NCBI GenBank assembly: GCA_027459785.1
Contig: DAIDGU010000026.1
Coordinates: forward strand, 1-64,000
DNA: 64,000 nt
Direction of reading: 5' to 3'
Source: Ktedonobacteria bacterium
GTDB lineage: Bacteria > Chloroflexota > Ktedonobacteria > Ktedonobacterales > JACDGC01
A program made the position numbers and the translations under genes. Positions 32,060 through 41,274 of the stretch are shown piece by piece (position 1 is the first letter of the stretch; each line of letters opens with the position of its first letter). The notes below the pieces were generated by a model that made no database searches, had not been told where the DNA came from, and worked only from the letters and a program-made list of their open reading frames with translations.

Positions 32060-33778
32060 ATGATACACGCCTGTGACATCCACCACCTACCGCGCGTGTG
32101 GGGGGAGAGCATGGATGACGATGTCCGTGTGGGCCGGCTGCCTTCTTTGCGTCGCACGCCTGCCTTAGCGTTACCTGAACTGTGCGCCGCCTTGGGTGCC
32201 TTGGATGATGCCTTGAGTCAGCCGGTGTCGGCCTGGGAGCCACACCGCAACGATCTCATCACATCGCTCCCCGGTCGCCTCACCGCCGCGCTCGCGCCGC
32301 TCGCGCGCCTGCTGCGTGCGCAAAGCGTGCTGTGCTGGCTCGCTGGGCCGGCTGGCACCTGGCAAATGATCGGTGACGTGCCGGTGCCGCAAGCGTGTGT
32401 GCCACGCGCCCGTGAGTTGGTCGCGGCGGCGCTGGCCGAGAAGCGGATACGCTGCCATTCCAGCAAGCGACTGGGCAACTTCAGCATCTTTCCCGTCGTG
32501 GTGGGCGAAGTGCAGGGCGCGCTGACCATCTTGCGTCCCCAGGCGTTGCCGCTGAGCAAAGACGAAAAAGCAGCGGCCAGCTACATCGCCCAGCGGGTGC
32601 TGCGTCGCGTTGCGCGCGAATTGGCCTGGTGCGCGGAGCGCGACGTGGCCTATGAATGGCGTACTATCTTCAATGCGCTGCCTGAAGCGATGATCATCCG
32701 CGATGCTAACCAGCGCGTGCTGGACTATAACGACGCGGCGCTGGCGTTGGCGGCGAACGCCGACGCGATCCGCGCGGCCCAGCAAGCAGGGATGCCCCCG
32801 CCGGTGCCGGAATGGGCGACGACGCTGCCACAGGGCAAGCCGCTCACGCTCAACGAGATCCCCAGCGCGCGGGCGGTGCGCGAAGCGATGCCCGTGCAGG
32901 CGGCGCAGATGGAGGTTGCCACGCGCGATGCCACAGGCCGCCCCGTGGTTCTGCCAGTGCTGGCGACGGCGGTGCCGCTGTATACCAGTGCCGGCGTGCT
33001 GGCGCGCTCCGTCACCATCGTTCACGATATCTCGCCGACCAAGCGCATCGAGCAGATGAAAGATACATTCGCTGAGCGCGTGCGCCACGATGTCTATTCG
33101 CCCCTCATGTCGATCCAGATGGCAGCTACCGTGATCAAGAAACGCTGTGAACAGCTTCAAAGCGGCGAACTGGTGGCAGATGATGGGTTGCTTCGTAAAC
33201 TCACCAGTTTAGCAACGGCCATCGGCGAGGGATCGCGCACCATCGAATCGGTGGTCGCCGACCTGAGTAATCTGGATGCCGTCATTCTGGGCGCACCCTC
33301 GCGGATGTCACTGACCGAGTATGTGCGCGAGCGCGTTCAGATCTTCAAAAATCGCTACCACAACCACCATTTCACCTGCACCTTCGACGCCGGCGATACG
33401 CTGCTGGAAGGCTATTGGTGCAAACCGCATGTCGAGAGCATCGTCAACAACCTGCTGGAAAACGCCGTGAAATACAGCCCCAAGCAGACGACGATCAGTG
33501 TGCGCCTCTTCGCGGATACCTATGATGGCAAGCGAATGGCGCATATGGTGGTCAAGGACGAGGGCTACGGCATCGAGAAGAACGCGCAGGAGGCGATCTT
33601 CGAGAAAGGCGCGCGACTCAACCACAAGGACGAGCAGGGCAACATCATTCCCGGCACCGGCGAGGGGCTGCACTACATCAAAGTCTTCGCAATGATGTAT
33701 GGCGGCAAGCCGTGGGTGCGTTCCGGTGGCACCCAGCGCGGCAGCGAGTTCCACGTGCGGCTGCCGCTGGCCGAGTGA
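32060..33778 (+). CDS. Sensor histidine kinase, GAF/PAS-like input
   Basis: A kinase of about 572 residues without membrane helices. The first 190 residues look GAF-like. About 200-335 is a PAS-like module starting RTIFNALPEAMIIRDANQRV and ending TIVHDISPTKRIEQMK. The HisKA helix has His343 in ERVRHDVYSPLMSIQMAA, a variant of the usual SHELRTPL. ATPase motifs are NNLLENAVKYSP, DEGYGIEKN and GTGEGLHYIK. The start is uncertain: ATG 32060 has GAGGG 4 bases before it and ATG 32111 a GGGGGAGAG site, while the frame is open from 31901. No regulator gene is adjacent. Confidence 0.85.
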   Translation: MIHACDIHHLPRVWGESMDDDVRVGRLPSLRRTPALALPELCAALGALDDALSQPVSAWEPHRNDLITSLPGRLTAALAPLARLLRAQSVLCWLAGPAGTWQMIGDVPVPQACVPRARELVAAALAEKRIRCHSSKRLGNFSIFPVVVGEVQGALTILRPQALPLSKDEKAAASYIAQRVLRRVARELAWCAERDVAYEWRTIFNALPEAMIIRDANQRVLDYNDAALALAANADAIRAAQQAGMPPPVPEWATTLPQGKPLTLNEIPSARAVREAMPVQAAQMEVATRDATGRPVVLPVLATAVPLYTSAGVLARSVTIVHDISPTKRIEQMKDTFAERVRHDVYSPLMSIQMAATVIKKRCEQLQSGELVADDGLLRKLTSLATAIGEGSRTIESVVADLSNLDAVILGAPSRMSLTEYVRERVQIFKNRYHNHHFTCTFDAGDTLLEGYWCKPHVESIVNNLLENAVKYSPKQTTISVRLFADTYDGKRMAHMVVKDEGYGIEKNAQEAIFEKGARLNHKDEQGNIIPGTGEGLHYIKVFAMMYGGKPWVRSGGTQRGSEFHVRLPLAE

Positions 33779-33979
33779 ACAAACCGATCGTGGGGCGGCC
33801 ATGCCTGTCCAATTCTACGCGAATCCCCAGGAGTGTGTTGAACTGGGGCAGGTGGGAACGTGGCAGGGAGATCGCTTGCCGGCCCCAATTGGTCTACCCA
33901 CCGCACTTTCGCACTTGAATTGACACTCGCCACCATTATTGTTCGCGGTGCGTATCCGGTAGTAGCACCACGAGCAGGC

Positions 33980-34010
33980 AAAAAGCCGGCGCGCAATGCA
34001 ACACGCCGGC
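33980..34010 (-). terminator. Terminator of the SEC-C relic (minus strand)
   Basis: Read on the minus strand, GCCGGCG (34010-34004) pairs with CGCCGGC (33991-33985) and is followed by five T residues. It lies 20 bases past the restored stop of the SEC-C gene. Bases 33779-33979 hold a GGCGGCCATGCCTGTCC repeat fragment and no gene. Confidence 0.75.
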
Positions 34011-34029
34011 CCACATCAGCGCCTATTCC

Positions 34030-34249
34030 CTAAAAATACACGTCCCGTCGGCTGCCGTCATACCCACCACCGTCGCGGCAGCAGCGTTTGAAAGCGGCGA
34101 CCGGAGCCGCAGGGGCAGAGATCGTCCTTGCCGAGCTTTTCCGTCAGTTCTTTGTCGCCGTGGACGACGCGCCAGCCGCGCTTCACCGCCGTCTCGGAGG
34201 GATAGCCGCGCCGGCGTTTGCTGGATCGCTCAAAAGCGCACCAGATCAT
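34030..34249 (-). pseudogene. SEC-C motif protein, frameshifted at the zinc motif
   Basis: The frame starts [19 protein letters not shown] at 34249 and runs to [21 protein letters not shown] where CTTC is expected then shifts the frame: as written it ends [10 protein letters not shown]. Dropping one T gives [13 protein letters not shown] and a stop at 34030, which restores the CxCGSGxxFKRCC SEC-C zinc signature known from the SecA C-terminus and small stand-alone proteins. Stand-alone SEC-C proteins of about 70 residues have no defined role. Either the gene has lost its motif or one base is a sequencing error. Confidence 0.75.
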
Positions 34250-34521
34250 AATCGTGGTCGGTGTGGTCGTTCGTGTGCATGGTTGCACCTCGTTTCTAGC
34301 CGGCTCGCGTGCCAGCAAAGGCAGTATATGCCATAGCGGGCAGCGCGTCAAGGGAGCGGCTGATTGAAAAGTGCTTGGTCCATTGCCTTTCGCGCGAAAA
34401 TTCTGGGCAGTAGGAAGTTTGGGCGGGCGAATTGGCCGTTTGCGGTATGCTGGTTGTGTAAGGACGCAGATGTTCGGCGGTCTGTTCAGGCGCATGGCGG
34501 GCCGTGAGATAGGAGCCAAGG

Positions 34522-36111
34522 ATGCAATCACAACAAGCGCAGCGTGCTACAACAGAGTCACACCAGCCAGATGCCGTGCATACGCAGTTAGTGCCGCCCG
34601 CCACGGCGGCGCAGCAACGTGCCGTCGTCGTGCTGGGCGCGGGGCCGGCGGGCCTGACGGCGGCGTATGAGTTGACACGGCATGGCGTGCCGGTATCCGT
34701 GTTAGAGCAAGATCCGCAGTATGTCGGCGGCATCAGCCGCACGGTGGAATATCAGGGGTACCGCTTCGACATCGGCGGCCACCGCTTCTTTTCCAAGAGC
34801 CAGGAGATCGAAGATCTGTGGACGGAGATCCTGGGCGATGAGTTGCTCAGTCGACCCCGCTTGTCGCGCATCCTCTATCGCGGCACCTACTTCGCGTATC
34901 CCCTGAAAGCTGGCAACGCGCTCTTGGGCTTAGGTCTGGGCGAAACGGTGCGCTGCATGGCGAGCTATCTCCACGCACGGCTGCACCCCGTCAAGGAGCC
35001 GCGCTCGCTGGAAGAATGGGTGAGCAATCAATTCGGCCATCGCCTCTTCTCGATCTTCTTCAAAACATATACCGAAAAAGTCTGGGGCATCAGTTCCAGT
35101 GAACTTTCCGCCGACTGGGCGGCGCAGCGCATCAAAGGCTTGAACCTGGCGGAAGCGATCAAACATGCCCTCTTGCCGCAACGCCACGCGGGCGGCAAAC
35201 CAGGCGGCGCGGTGCTGACGACGCTCATCGACGCCTTTCGCTACCCACGCCTGGGGCCGGGGCAGATGTGGGAGCGCGCCCGCGATCTGATCACGGCGCG
35301 CGGGCAGCAGGTGCGGCTGGGGCAGGAGGTCGTGCGCCTCCACCACGACGACGCGCGGGTGACGGGTGTGACGGTGCGGGACGTAGCCACAGATCAAACC
35401 AAGATCGTGCGCGGCACCGATTTCATCTCCACCCTGCCGATCCGCACACTGGTCGAAGCGTGCGATCCGCCCTTGCCGCCAGCGGTGCGCGCGGCGGCGG
35501 CGAGCCTGAAATACCGCGACTACCTGACGGTGGCCGTCATCCTCGACAAAGCCGACGTTTTCCCCGACAACTGGATCTATCTGCACGATCCTGATGTCAT
35601 CGCCGGGCGCATCCAGAACTTCAAGAATTGGAGTCCGGCGCTGGTCCCCGATCCCCGCACCACCTGCCTGGGGCTGGAATATTTCTGCTTTGCGGGCGAC
35701 GGCCTGTGGGAAGCCGCTGATGCCGACCTGGTGGCGTTAGCGGGCCGCGAATTGGTCAAGCTGGGTATGTGTCGCGCGGAGGAGATCCTGGGCGGGACGG
35801 TGGTGCGCCAGCCGAAAGCATATCCCGTCTATGACGATGACTACAAACAGCACCTGGCCGTCATCCGCGCGCACATCGAACACCATCTGGTCAACTTGCA
35901 TCTGGTCGGGCGCAACGGCATGCACCACTACAACAACCAGGATCATTCGATGATGACCGCCCTGCTCGCCGCCCACAATATCGCGTTGGGGACGCACTTC
36001 GATCCCTGGAACGTCAACACCGAGGCGGAGTATCACGAAGAGGCTGACCATGCCGCCGACGACCGCTCTGGTCGCCAGATGCCCCAGCGCATCAACGTGG
36101 CGGCGGGGTAG
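34522..36111 (+). CDS. FAD-dependent oxidoreductase (amine oxidase / UDP-galactopyranose mutase-like)
   Basis: A 529-residue flavoprotein. The first 30 residues are Gln/Ala-rich; then [20 protein letters not shown] is the dinucleotide-binding loop and [20 protein letters not shown] the second FAD contact. The middle ([25 protein letters not shown]) and [19 protein letters not shown] near the end match a widespread family next to polysaccharide or carotenoid genes. The latter segment contacts the flavin. Members are usually annotated as protoporphyrinogen-oxidase-like or UDP-galactopyranose-mutase-like, without proven substrate. GGAG lies 9 bases before the ATG. It stands alone between repeats here. 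Confidence 0.8.
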   Translation: MQSQQAQRATTESHQPDAVHTQLVPPATAAQQRAVVVLGAGPAGLTAAYELTRHGVPVSVLEQDPQYVGGISRTVEYQGYRFDIGGHRFFSKSQEIEDLWTEILGDELLSRPRLSRILYRGTYFAYPLKAGNALLGLGLGETVRCMASYLHARLHPVKEPRSLEEWVSNQFGHRLFSIFFKTYTEKVWGISSSELSADWAAQRIKGLNLAEAIKHALLPQRHAGGKPGGAVLTTLIDAFRYPRLGPGQMWERARDLITARGQQVRLGQEVVRLHHDDARVTGVTVRDVATDQTKIVRGTDFISTLPIRTLVEACDPPLPPAVRAAAASLKYRDYLTVAVILDKADVFPDNWIYLHDPDVIAGRIQNFKNWSPALVPDPRTTCLGLEYFCFAGDGLWEAADADLVALAGRELVKLGMCRAEEILGGTVVRQPKAYPVYDDDYKQHLAVIRAHIEHHLVNLHLVGRNGMHHYNNQDHSMMTALLAAHNIALGTHFDPWNVNTEAEYHEEADHAADDRSGRQMPQRINVAAG

Positions 36112-36144
36112 CGGCCCCTGCCCCAGGGCGATCACAAGAGTCGC

Positions 36145-36215
36145 CTCTACACCCCATCGGCGGATGGAGAGGGGGAGAGATCGAACACGAAAGCCACGAA
36201 AGATTCACGAAGAAC
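36145..36215. repeat. Family C half palindrome joined to a family B run
   Basis: CACCCCATCGGCGGATGGAG, then AGGGGGAGA, is directly followed by GAACACGAAAGCCACGAAAG units. A GGGCGGCCATGCCTCC fragment lies at 36246. The rest of 36112-36347 carries no gene. Confidence 0.75.
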
Positions 36216-36347
36216 TCGAAGAAGGGGCGGATAGGAATCATCGTAGGGCGGCCATGCCTCCAGAGATGCCGCGAGAAACGTTGCTTCCATGCGTATATAT
36301 GCGCGGGGGTGCCGCACAGTTCCGCGCTTAACAGGAGCGTGCAACTC

Positions 36348-36376
36348 TTGGCAATTCACCTCAGCCATGTTAAACT
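36348..36376 (+). promoter_or_regulatory. Sigma-70-type promoter
   Basis: TTGGCA (36348-36353), a 17-base spacer and TAAACT (36371-36376) precede the secreted SH3/TIM-barrel protein gene by 50 bases. Confidence 0.5.
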
Positions 36377-36427
36377 GGATGCACAAGCATGATGACAGTG
36401 GCACCGGATGCAAGGTAGGACAGACGC

Positions 36428-37873
36428 ATGCAGGCACTCACGGAACTTTGGCAGCGCCATCTGTGGCGCGGGTGGCGGCTGATCGTCGCGTTGATCGTCG
36501 CGCTGCTGCTCGTGCTGCTCAGTGTCACCGCCGCGCATGCCGTGCCACTGGCAACCAAGCTGCCGAGCGTCGTCTATACCCAACTGCCATGTGAGCCATT
36601 GCAGGCCACGCCTTCTGCCACGGGGACGGAACTGGCCTCGGCGATTCCAGGGACGGGGCTGCGCGTGACGGGGCTGAGCGGCGACGGCCAATGGTACCAT
36701 GCGCTGTTCCTGGGCGCCATGCCGGTGTGGGTACTCGCCGCCGATGTCGCACCTACGTACCAGACGAATTATAGCGAGGACAATAGCTGCCCCTTCGACA
36801 ACATCCCGCTGATCGCGGCGCATCCCGTCGGCCATGTCAGCGGCCCCTACGCGCTGCACGTCGCCGGCACGGTGACGCAGTACACGGCGCTGCGCGTGGC
36901 ACCGGGGGCGGCGGCACAGGCGACGGCGACGCTGTTGCCGGGCGAACGCGCCTTTTTGACCGCATGGGCGGCGGATGCCAACGGCGATGTGTGGTATCTG
37001 GCCCATGTGGGCGGCACGCTCGGTTGGGTCTGGGCCTATGCCATCCTCTGCGATGGGCCGGACCCCGCGACAGCGGCGGTCAACGGCGTGCCGGTGTGGA
37101 CGGCGGCCTCCGGCAAAGGATTGTGGTTCACCGATTACCTGACGCGCCATACCGACATTCACGCGCTGGTCGCGGCGGCGAAGGCGCTGGGCGTGACACA
37201 TATCTACCCGCGCGTAGCGGAAACGTCCTATGGTTTCTTTGACCAATATTCGCTGGATCATCTGCTGCCTGTGGCGCATGCCGCCGGCATCAAGGTCATC
37301 GCCTGGGTGTATCCCTACCTGCGCGACGTGGCGGCGGACCTGATCATGACGCAGCAGGTGGTGAACTATCGCACGCCGGGCGGCGACCGCGCGGACGGCA
37401 TCATCGCCGATGTCGAGGAACGCACCGACGCCCCCGCCGTCTTCGCCTATGGGCAGGTGTTGCGGCAAATGGTCGGGCCGGACTATCCCCTCATTATCTC
37501 CACCTACAGCCCGCACGGTCGCCCCAGCTATCCCTTCCCCGAAGCGGCAGCCAGCTTCAACGTCATCTCGCCGCAGGATTACTGGCATTACCAGCAGGGC
37601 AGCATGGACGCCGCCGCGCCCCGCGCGCTGCTGACGCTTTCCGTCATGAGCATCCGTGCGGAACTGGGCGGCAAGGCGTTCCCCATCGAAGAAGACGGCC
37701 AGATGTACGACCAGTTCACCTATGGCGAACCGGGTGGCAATGAACCGTCTGCCGCTGAGATCACCAGCGACATGCAGACGGCGAAAGCCTTGGGCTGCAT
37801 CGGCATCAGCTTCTTCGACTGGCGCACCGCCTCGCCAGATGAACTGGCGGCATATCAGGCGTTCGCGTGGTAA
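36428..37873 (+). CDS. Secreted SH3-like / glycoside-hydrolase-like protein
   Basis: A 481-residue protein with an N-terminal signal or anchor helix (LIVALIVALLLVLLSVTAAHA). Two SH3-like modules follow: one around 45-105 with LRVTGLSGDGQWYHALFLG, and one around 140-205 with ALRVAPGAAAQATATLLPGE and GGTLGWVWAYAI. The C-terminal 250 residues form a probable TIM barrel: LWFTDYLTRHTDIHALVAAA, VTHIYPRVAETSYGFF, IKVIAWVYPYL, DGIIADVEERTD (likely acidic catalytic pair) and CIGISFFDWRTAS. SH3-type modules often bind cell wall, so a role on peptidoglycan or exopolysaccharide is plausible but unproven. It has its own promoter. Confidence 0.75.
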   Translation: MQALTELWQRHLWRGWRLIVALIVALLLVLLSVTAAHAVPLATKLPSVVYTQLPCEPLQATPSATGTELASAIPGTGLRVTGLSGDGQWYHALFLGAMPVWVLAADVAPTYQTNYSEDNSCPFDNIPLIAAHPVGHVSGPYALHVAGTVTQYTALRVAPGAAAQATATLLPGERAFLTAWAADANGDVWYLAHVGGTLGWVWAYAILCDGPDPATAAVNGVPVWTAASGKGLWFTDYLTRHTDIHALVAAAKALGVTHIYPRVAETSYGFFDQYSLDHLLPVAHAAGIKVIAWVYPYLRDVAADLIMTQQVVNYRTPGGDRADGIIADVEERTDAPAVFAYGQVLRQMVGPDYPLIISTYSPHGRPSYPFPEAAASFNVISPQDYWHYQQGSMDAAAPRALLTLSVMSIRAELGGKAFPIEEDGQMYDQFTYGEPGGNEPSAAEITSDMQTAKALGCIGISFFDWRTASPDELAAYQAFAW

Positions 37874-37945
37874 ACACCCATTATTCATTGCTGCCTGGCG
37901 GCTCAGGTAAATGCGCCCACAACGGCGAAAAAAGGCCAAAAGCGA

Positions 37946-37978
37946 GGCCACTATCTAACGTGTTGTTGGATAGTGGCC
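37946..37978. terminator. Hairpin between convergent genes
   Basis: GGCCACTATC (37946-37955) pairs perfectly with GATAGTGGCC (37969-37978). On the minus strand a T-rich stretch (TTTTGGCCTTTTTT) follows a few bases later, so it could end transcription from both sides. Confidence 0.65.
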
Positions 37979-38084
37979 TTGTTGATGCTTCACTACACGA
38001 AGCGTGGGGCAGATACGGCGCGACGGGTTGGGTAGGCGGCCAGCGCCAGCCTCAGCACCCGCGCGCGATCAGCCGCGCGTCGGC

Positions 38085-38411
38085 TTAGTAGCGCGAAGAG
38101 CGGCGGCTACCGCCACCCTGCTGCTCGAAGCACTCGCTGCAATAGACGGGGCGGTCGCCGCGTGGCTGGAACGGCACTTGGGTGGCCCGGCCACAGCTGG
38201 AGCAGACAACATCATACATCTGCCGCTCGCTGCGCTGGTACGAGCCACCGCCGCCGCCTCCACCACCCGATGCTTTGCGGGCAGCGCGGCATTCGGGGCA
38301 GCGCGAAGGCGCGTTGTTGAGGCCACGGCTCGCGTAAAATTCCTGCTCACCCGATGTGAACACGAAATCCTGCCCACAATCCCGGCAGCGAAGGGTTTGG
38401 TCTTGGTACAA
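38085..38411 (-). CDS. CxxC-x17-CxxC zinc-ribbon protein
   Basis: A 108-residue protein with two zinc ribbons. The first is CRDCGQDFVFTSGEQEFYAS...CPEC; the second is CSSC, 17 residues, CSEC, the spacing that names the CxxC-x17-CxxC family. A Gly-rich linker separates them and the tail is GGGSRRSSRY. Such proteins are common in Chloroflexota and Patescibacteria and have no known function; nucleic-acid or ribosome contact is a guess. The start is TTG at 38411; relatives begin with a similar YxDxTLxCRDCG stretch, though no ribosome site is obvious. Confidence 0.75.
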   Translation of the reverse strand: MYQDQTLRCRDCGQDFVFTSGEQEFYASRGLNNAPSRCPECRAARKASGGGGGGGGSYQRSERQMYDVVCSSCGRATQVPFQPRGDRPVYCSECFEQQGGGSRRSSRY

Positions 38412-38782
38412 AAGGGAAAACCGGACTTTCTAGCAGATGCGAGGCATCCGCTTAAGGCACTCCTGAAAAGAAGTATCAGTATCACATGGAGGCATCTGTG
38501 CAGGAGTGTCCAACAAGTGAACCTACAAGCCCTACCATCGTATGTCGCACATACTGAGACCATTATACCAGATCAATCTGTAAAAATCAACAAACACACG
38601 ACGATGCGGAAAAGTAAACATGGGTCGCGCAACGAACCTGACGGTGGCACAGCGGATTGCATACATGCGGATTGCATACAGTATGAAGACCAACATACAA
38701 AAGCTGCGCAATCTTCACTCGATCCGCCATTGCCCAGCCTATATGCTTGATCCGGATAGTGGTATCGGACACAGGCCAACCC
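38412..38782. other. AT-richer spacer with a 15-bp tandem repeat
   Basis: GCGGATTGCATACA stands twice in a row (38652-38666 and 38667-38681). CTCCTG...CAGGAG at about 38460-38505 could form a weak stem. Open frames on both strands lack ribosome sites and recognisable products. Confidence 0.4.
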
Positions 38783-38834
38783 TTGATCTTCTTCGGCGGC
38801 ATGAAGTATACTACGTACTAACTGAATCATCAGT
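38783..38834 (+). promoter_or_regulatory. tetR promoter and operator
   Basis: TTGATC (38783-38788), an 18-base spacer and TATACT (38807-38812) form the promoter. ACTGAATCATCAGT (38821-38834), with perfect ACTGA/TCAGT arms, covers the likely transcription start. The same palindrome stands before the ABC genes at 39516, which fits autoregulation by the TetR protein. Confidence 0.7.
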
Positions 38835-38863
38835 AAGCACAGCAAGGGCAGGATAGAGTAGTT

Positions 38864-39493
38864 ATGGACGAACACGCGGCGTTGCGCTCAACTAGCAAGG
38901 GTGCTGATCAGGATGGCGCGACGCGCCAGCAGATCTTGCAGGCCGCGCAGGAGCTTTTTCTTGATCGCGGCTACAAGGGCGTCGCCATGCGCGATATCGC
39001 CGATGCGGTGCATGTTTCCCAGGCGGCGCTATATTATCACTTTCCCCACGGCAAAGAGGCAGTGCTGTTCGCCGTGATGGATAACATGCTCACGCGCTGG
39101 AACGCGCAACTAGAGCAGATTCAATCGCAGGGCGGGCCGCTACGCGGCAAGCTGGAATCTGTCGCGCGGAGCTTCCTCGCCGTGCCTTTTGATCGAATGA
39201 TGGTGCTGCTGCGCGACATCCACACGCTCTTGCCGGAATCAGCAGAGCGGCAAGCATTACATCAGCGCCTGGCGGATAATCAGCACCACACCGCTGTTCT
39301 TTTTCAGGCCGCGATGGATGCTGGTGAGATTCACAGCGATCTGCCGGCGGAGTATCTGGGGCAACTGTTCGGCGGCATGTTGGGTGGCACGATTCGCTAT
39401 GCCGCCATGCGCAAGACCGAACCGGCTTTGCCCGCCGATGTCGCCGCGACCATCGTCGCCGTGCTGCTCGACGGCATCGCCACGCGCGCGTGA
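38864..39493 (+). CDS. TetR family repressor of the adjacent ABC exporter
   Basis: The 209-residue protein has the TetR DNA-binding domain at residues 20-68: RQQILQAAQELFLDRGYKGV, then AMRDIADAVHVSQAALYYHF with the recognition helix. The C-terminal ligand domain is helical (FLAVPFDRMMVLLRDIHTLL, GQLFGGMLGGTIRYAAM). It lies 53 bp upstream of a two-gene exporter on the same strand. The same ACTGAnnCATCAGT site precedes both units, so it probably represses both and releases on binding a drug or metabolite carried by the exporter. The ligand is unknown. The ribosome site is weak. Confidence 0.9.
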   Translation: MDEHAALRSTSKGADQDGATRQQILQAAQELFLDRGYKGVAMRDIADAVHVSQAALYYHFPHGKEAVLFAVMDNMLTRWNAQLEQIQSQGGPLRGKLESVARSFLAVPFDRMMVLLRDIHTLLPESAERQALHQRLADNQHHTAVLFQAAMDAGEIHSDLPAEYLGQLFGGMLGGTIRYAAMRKTEPALPADVAATIVAVLLDGIATRA

Positions 39494-39515
39494 TCTTTTT
39501 TTGGCTACGTAGCTT

Positions 39516-39529
39516 ACTGATCCATCAGT
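39516..39529 (+). promoter_or_regulatory. TetR operator before the ABC exporter
   Basis: ACTGAT-CC-ATCAGT is a perfect 6-bp inverted repeat 17 bases before the ATG at 39547. It matches 12 of 14 bases of the site at 38821-38834. Confidence 0.75.
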
Positions 39530-39546
39530 CAGTCTGAGGAGGACCA

Positions 39547-41274
39547 ATGGTTCGTTTATCGCGTTTTTTGTTGCCGGCCAGCATCCCGATCTTGCTGGTG
39601 TTCGGCCTGGTTTTCTTGCAATCACTTGCGAACCTGTATCTGCCGACCTTGCTGGCGGATATCATTGATAACGGGATCGTGAAGGGCGACACAAATTATA
39701 TCTGGACCACCGGCGGCTTCATGTTGCTGATCGCCGCCGGCGGCACGGTCTGCGCGGTCATCAGCAGCTTCTTCGCGGCGCGCGTGGCCATCGGCTTTGG
39801 CAGGAGGGTGCGGGCCAAGCTCTTCGCGCACGTCCAACGCTTCACGCTGCACGAGTTCGACACCGTCGGCACGGCCTCGCTGATCACGCGCACGACCAAC
39901 GACACGACGCAGGTGCAGCAAGTCCTGGTCATTATGCTGAATATGATGATCAGCGCGCCGTTGATGATCATCGGCGGCATCATCCTGGCGGAACGGCAAG
40001 ATGCCACGCTGACGTGGGTACTGGCCGGCGTCATCCCGATCCTGCTCGTCGCCATCCTGGTCATCCTGACCCGCGCTGTGCCGCTCTTCGGCGTGATGCA
40101 GCGCAAGCTGGATCGCCTGAATCTGATCCTGGATGAAGGGCTGACGGGCGTGCGCGTCATCCGCGCCTTCGACCGCGACGCCCACGAGCAACGCCGCTTC
40201 GACCAAGCGAACGAAGATTTGACCGCTACGGCCATCCGCGTCAACCGCGTGGTGGCGGCGATGATGCCGATCATGATGCTGGTGCTGAACTTCGCTTCCA
40301 TCGCCATCCTCTGGTTCGGCAGCATCCGCATCGACCAGGGCCAGATGCAGATCGGCGCGCTGATCGCCTTCCTACAATATGCCATGCAGATCCTCTTCGC
40401 GTTACTGATGCTCTCGATGCTTTTCATCATGCTGCCGCGCGCCCAGGCGTCCGCCACGCGCATCGACGCCGTGCTGCATATCAAGCCGGAGGTTCAAGAT
40501 GCCAAGCAGGTGCAAACGGCGGAGGCGCAACGGGGCCATGTCGCCTTCCACAACGTCACCTTCCGCTATCCGGGCGCGGAGGAGCCGGCCATCAGCGACA
40601 TCTCGTTCACGGCGGGGCCAGGCCAGGTGACAGCGATCATCGGCGGCACCGGCTCCGGCAAATCCACCCTCGTCAACCTGATCCCGCGCTTCTATGATAT
40701 CGAAGGGGGCAGCGTGAGCGTGGACGGCGTGGACGTGCGTGCCATGCCACAGGCACACCTGCGCGCCAAGATCGGCTTCGTGCCGCAGAAAGCGGTCCTC
40801 TTCACCGGCTCCATCGCCGCGAACATCCGCTATGGCAACGACACGGCGACCGATGACGAGGTGCGCCACGCGGCGGCAGTCGCGCAGGCCAGCGAATTCA
40901 TCGACGAGATGCCCCAGGGATATGACTCAATCATCGCGCAGGGTGGCACCAACGTCTCCGGCGGTCAGAAGCAGCGCCTTTCCATCGCTCGCGCGCTGGT
41001 GCGTCGCCCAGAGATCTACATCTTTGACGACAGCTTCTCCGCGCTGGATTTCAAGACGGACGCCAGGTTGCGCGCCGCGCTGCGCCCGGAGATCGCCGAC
41101 GCGACGGTCTTCATCGTGGCCCAGCGCGTCAGCACCGTGATGGACGCCGACCAGATCATCGTGCTGGATGAAGGGCGCATCGCTGGCATCGGCACCCACC
41201 GCCAATTACTAGAAAGCAGCCCCGTATATCGTGAGATCGTCTTCTCGCAACTGGCGGCTGAGGAGGTCGCATGA
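39547..41274 (+). CDS. ABC exporter half-transporter, degenerate-site subunit
   Basis: A 575-residue type IV (type I exporter) half-transporter. Six helices lie in the first 300 residues. The nucleotide-binding domain has Walker A GGTGSGKST, signature VSGGQKQ and Walker B IYIFDDSFSALD, where Asp495 replaces the catalytic Glu. That pattern marks the partner with one degenerate ATP site in heterodimeric exporters such as TM287/288 and YheI/YheH. Its stop overlaps the next ATG by 4 bases. Likely a multidrug or lipid exporter. Transcription probably starts just upstream, under the TetR operator. Confidence 0.92.
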   Translation: MVRLSRFLLPASIPILLVFGLVFLQSLANLYLPTLLADIIDNGIVKGDTNYIWTTGGFMLLIAAGGTVCAVISSFFAARVAIGFGRRVRAKLFAHVQRFTLHEFDTVGTASLITRTTNDTTQVQQVLVIMLNMMISAPLMIIGGIILAERQDATLTWVLAGVIPILLVAILVILTRAVPLFGVMQRKLDRLNLILDEGLTGVRVIRAFDRDAHEQRRFDQANEDLTATAIRVNRVVAAMMPIMMLVLNFASIAILWFGSIRIDQGQMQIGALIAFLQYAMQILFALLMLSMLFIMLPRAQASATRIDAVLHIKPEVQDAKQVQTAEAQRGHVAFHNVTFRYPGAEEPAISDISFTAGPGQVTAIIGGTGSGKSTLVNLIPRFYDIEGGSVSVDGVDVRAMPQAHLRAKIGFVPQKAVLFTGSIAANIRYGNDTATDDEVRHAAAVAQASEFIDEMPQGYDSIIAQGGTNVSGGQKQRLSIARALVRRPEIYIFDDSFSALDFKTDARLRAALRPEIADATVFIVAQRVSTVMDADQIIVLDEGRIAGIGTHRQLLESSPVYREIVFSQLAAEEVA

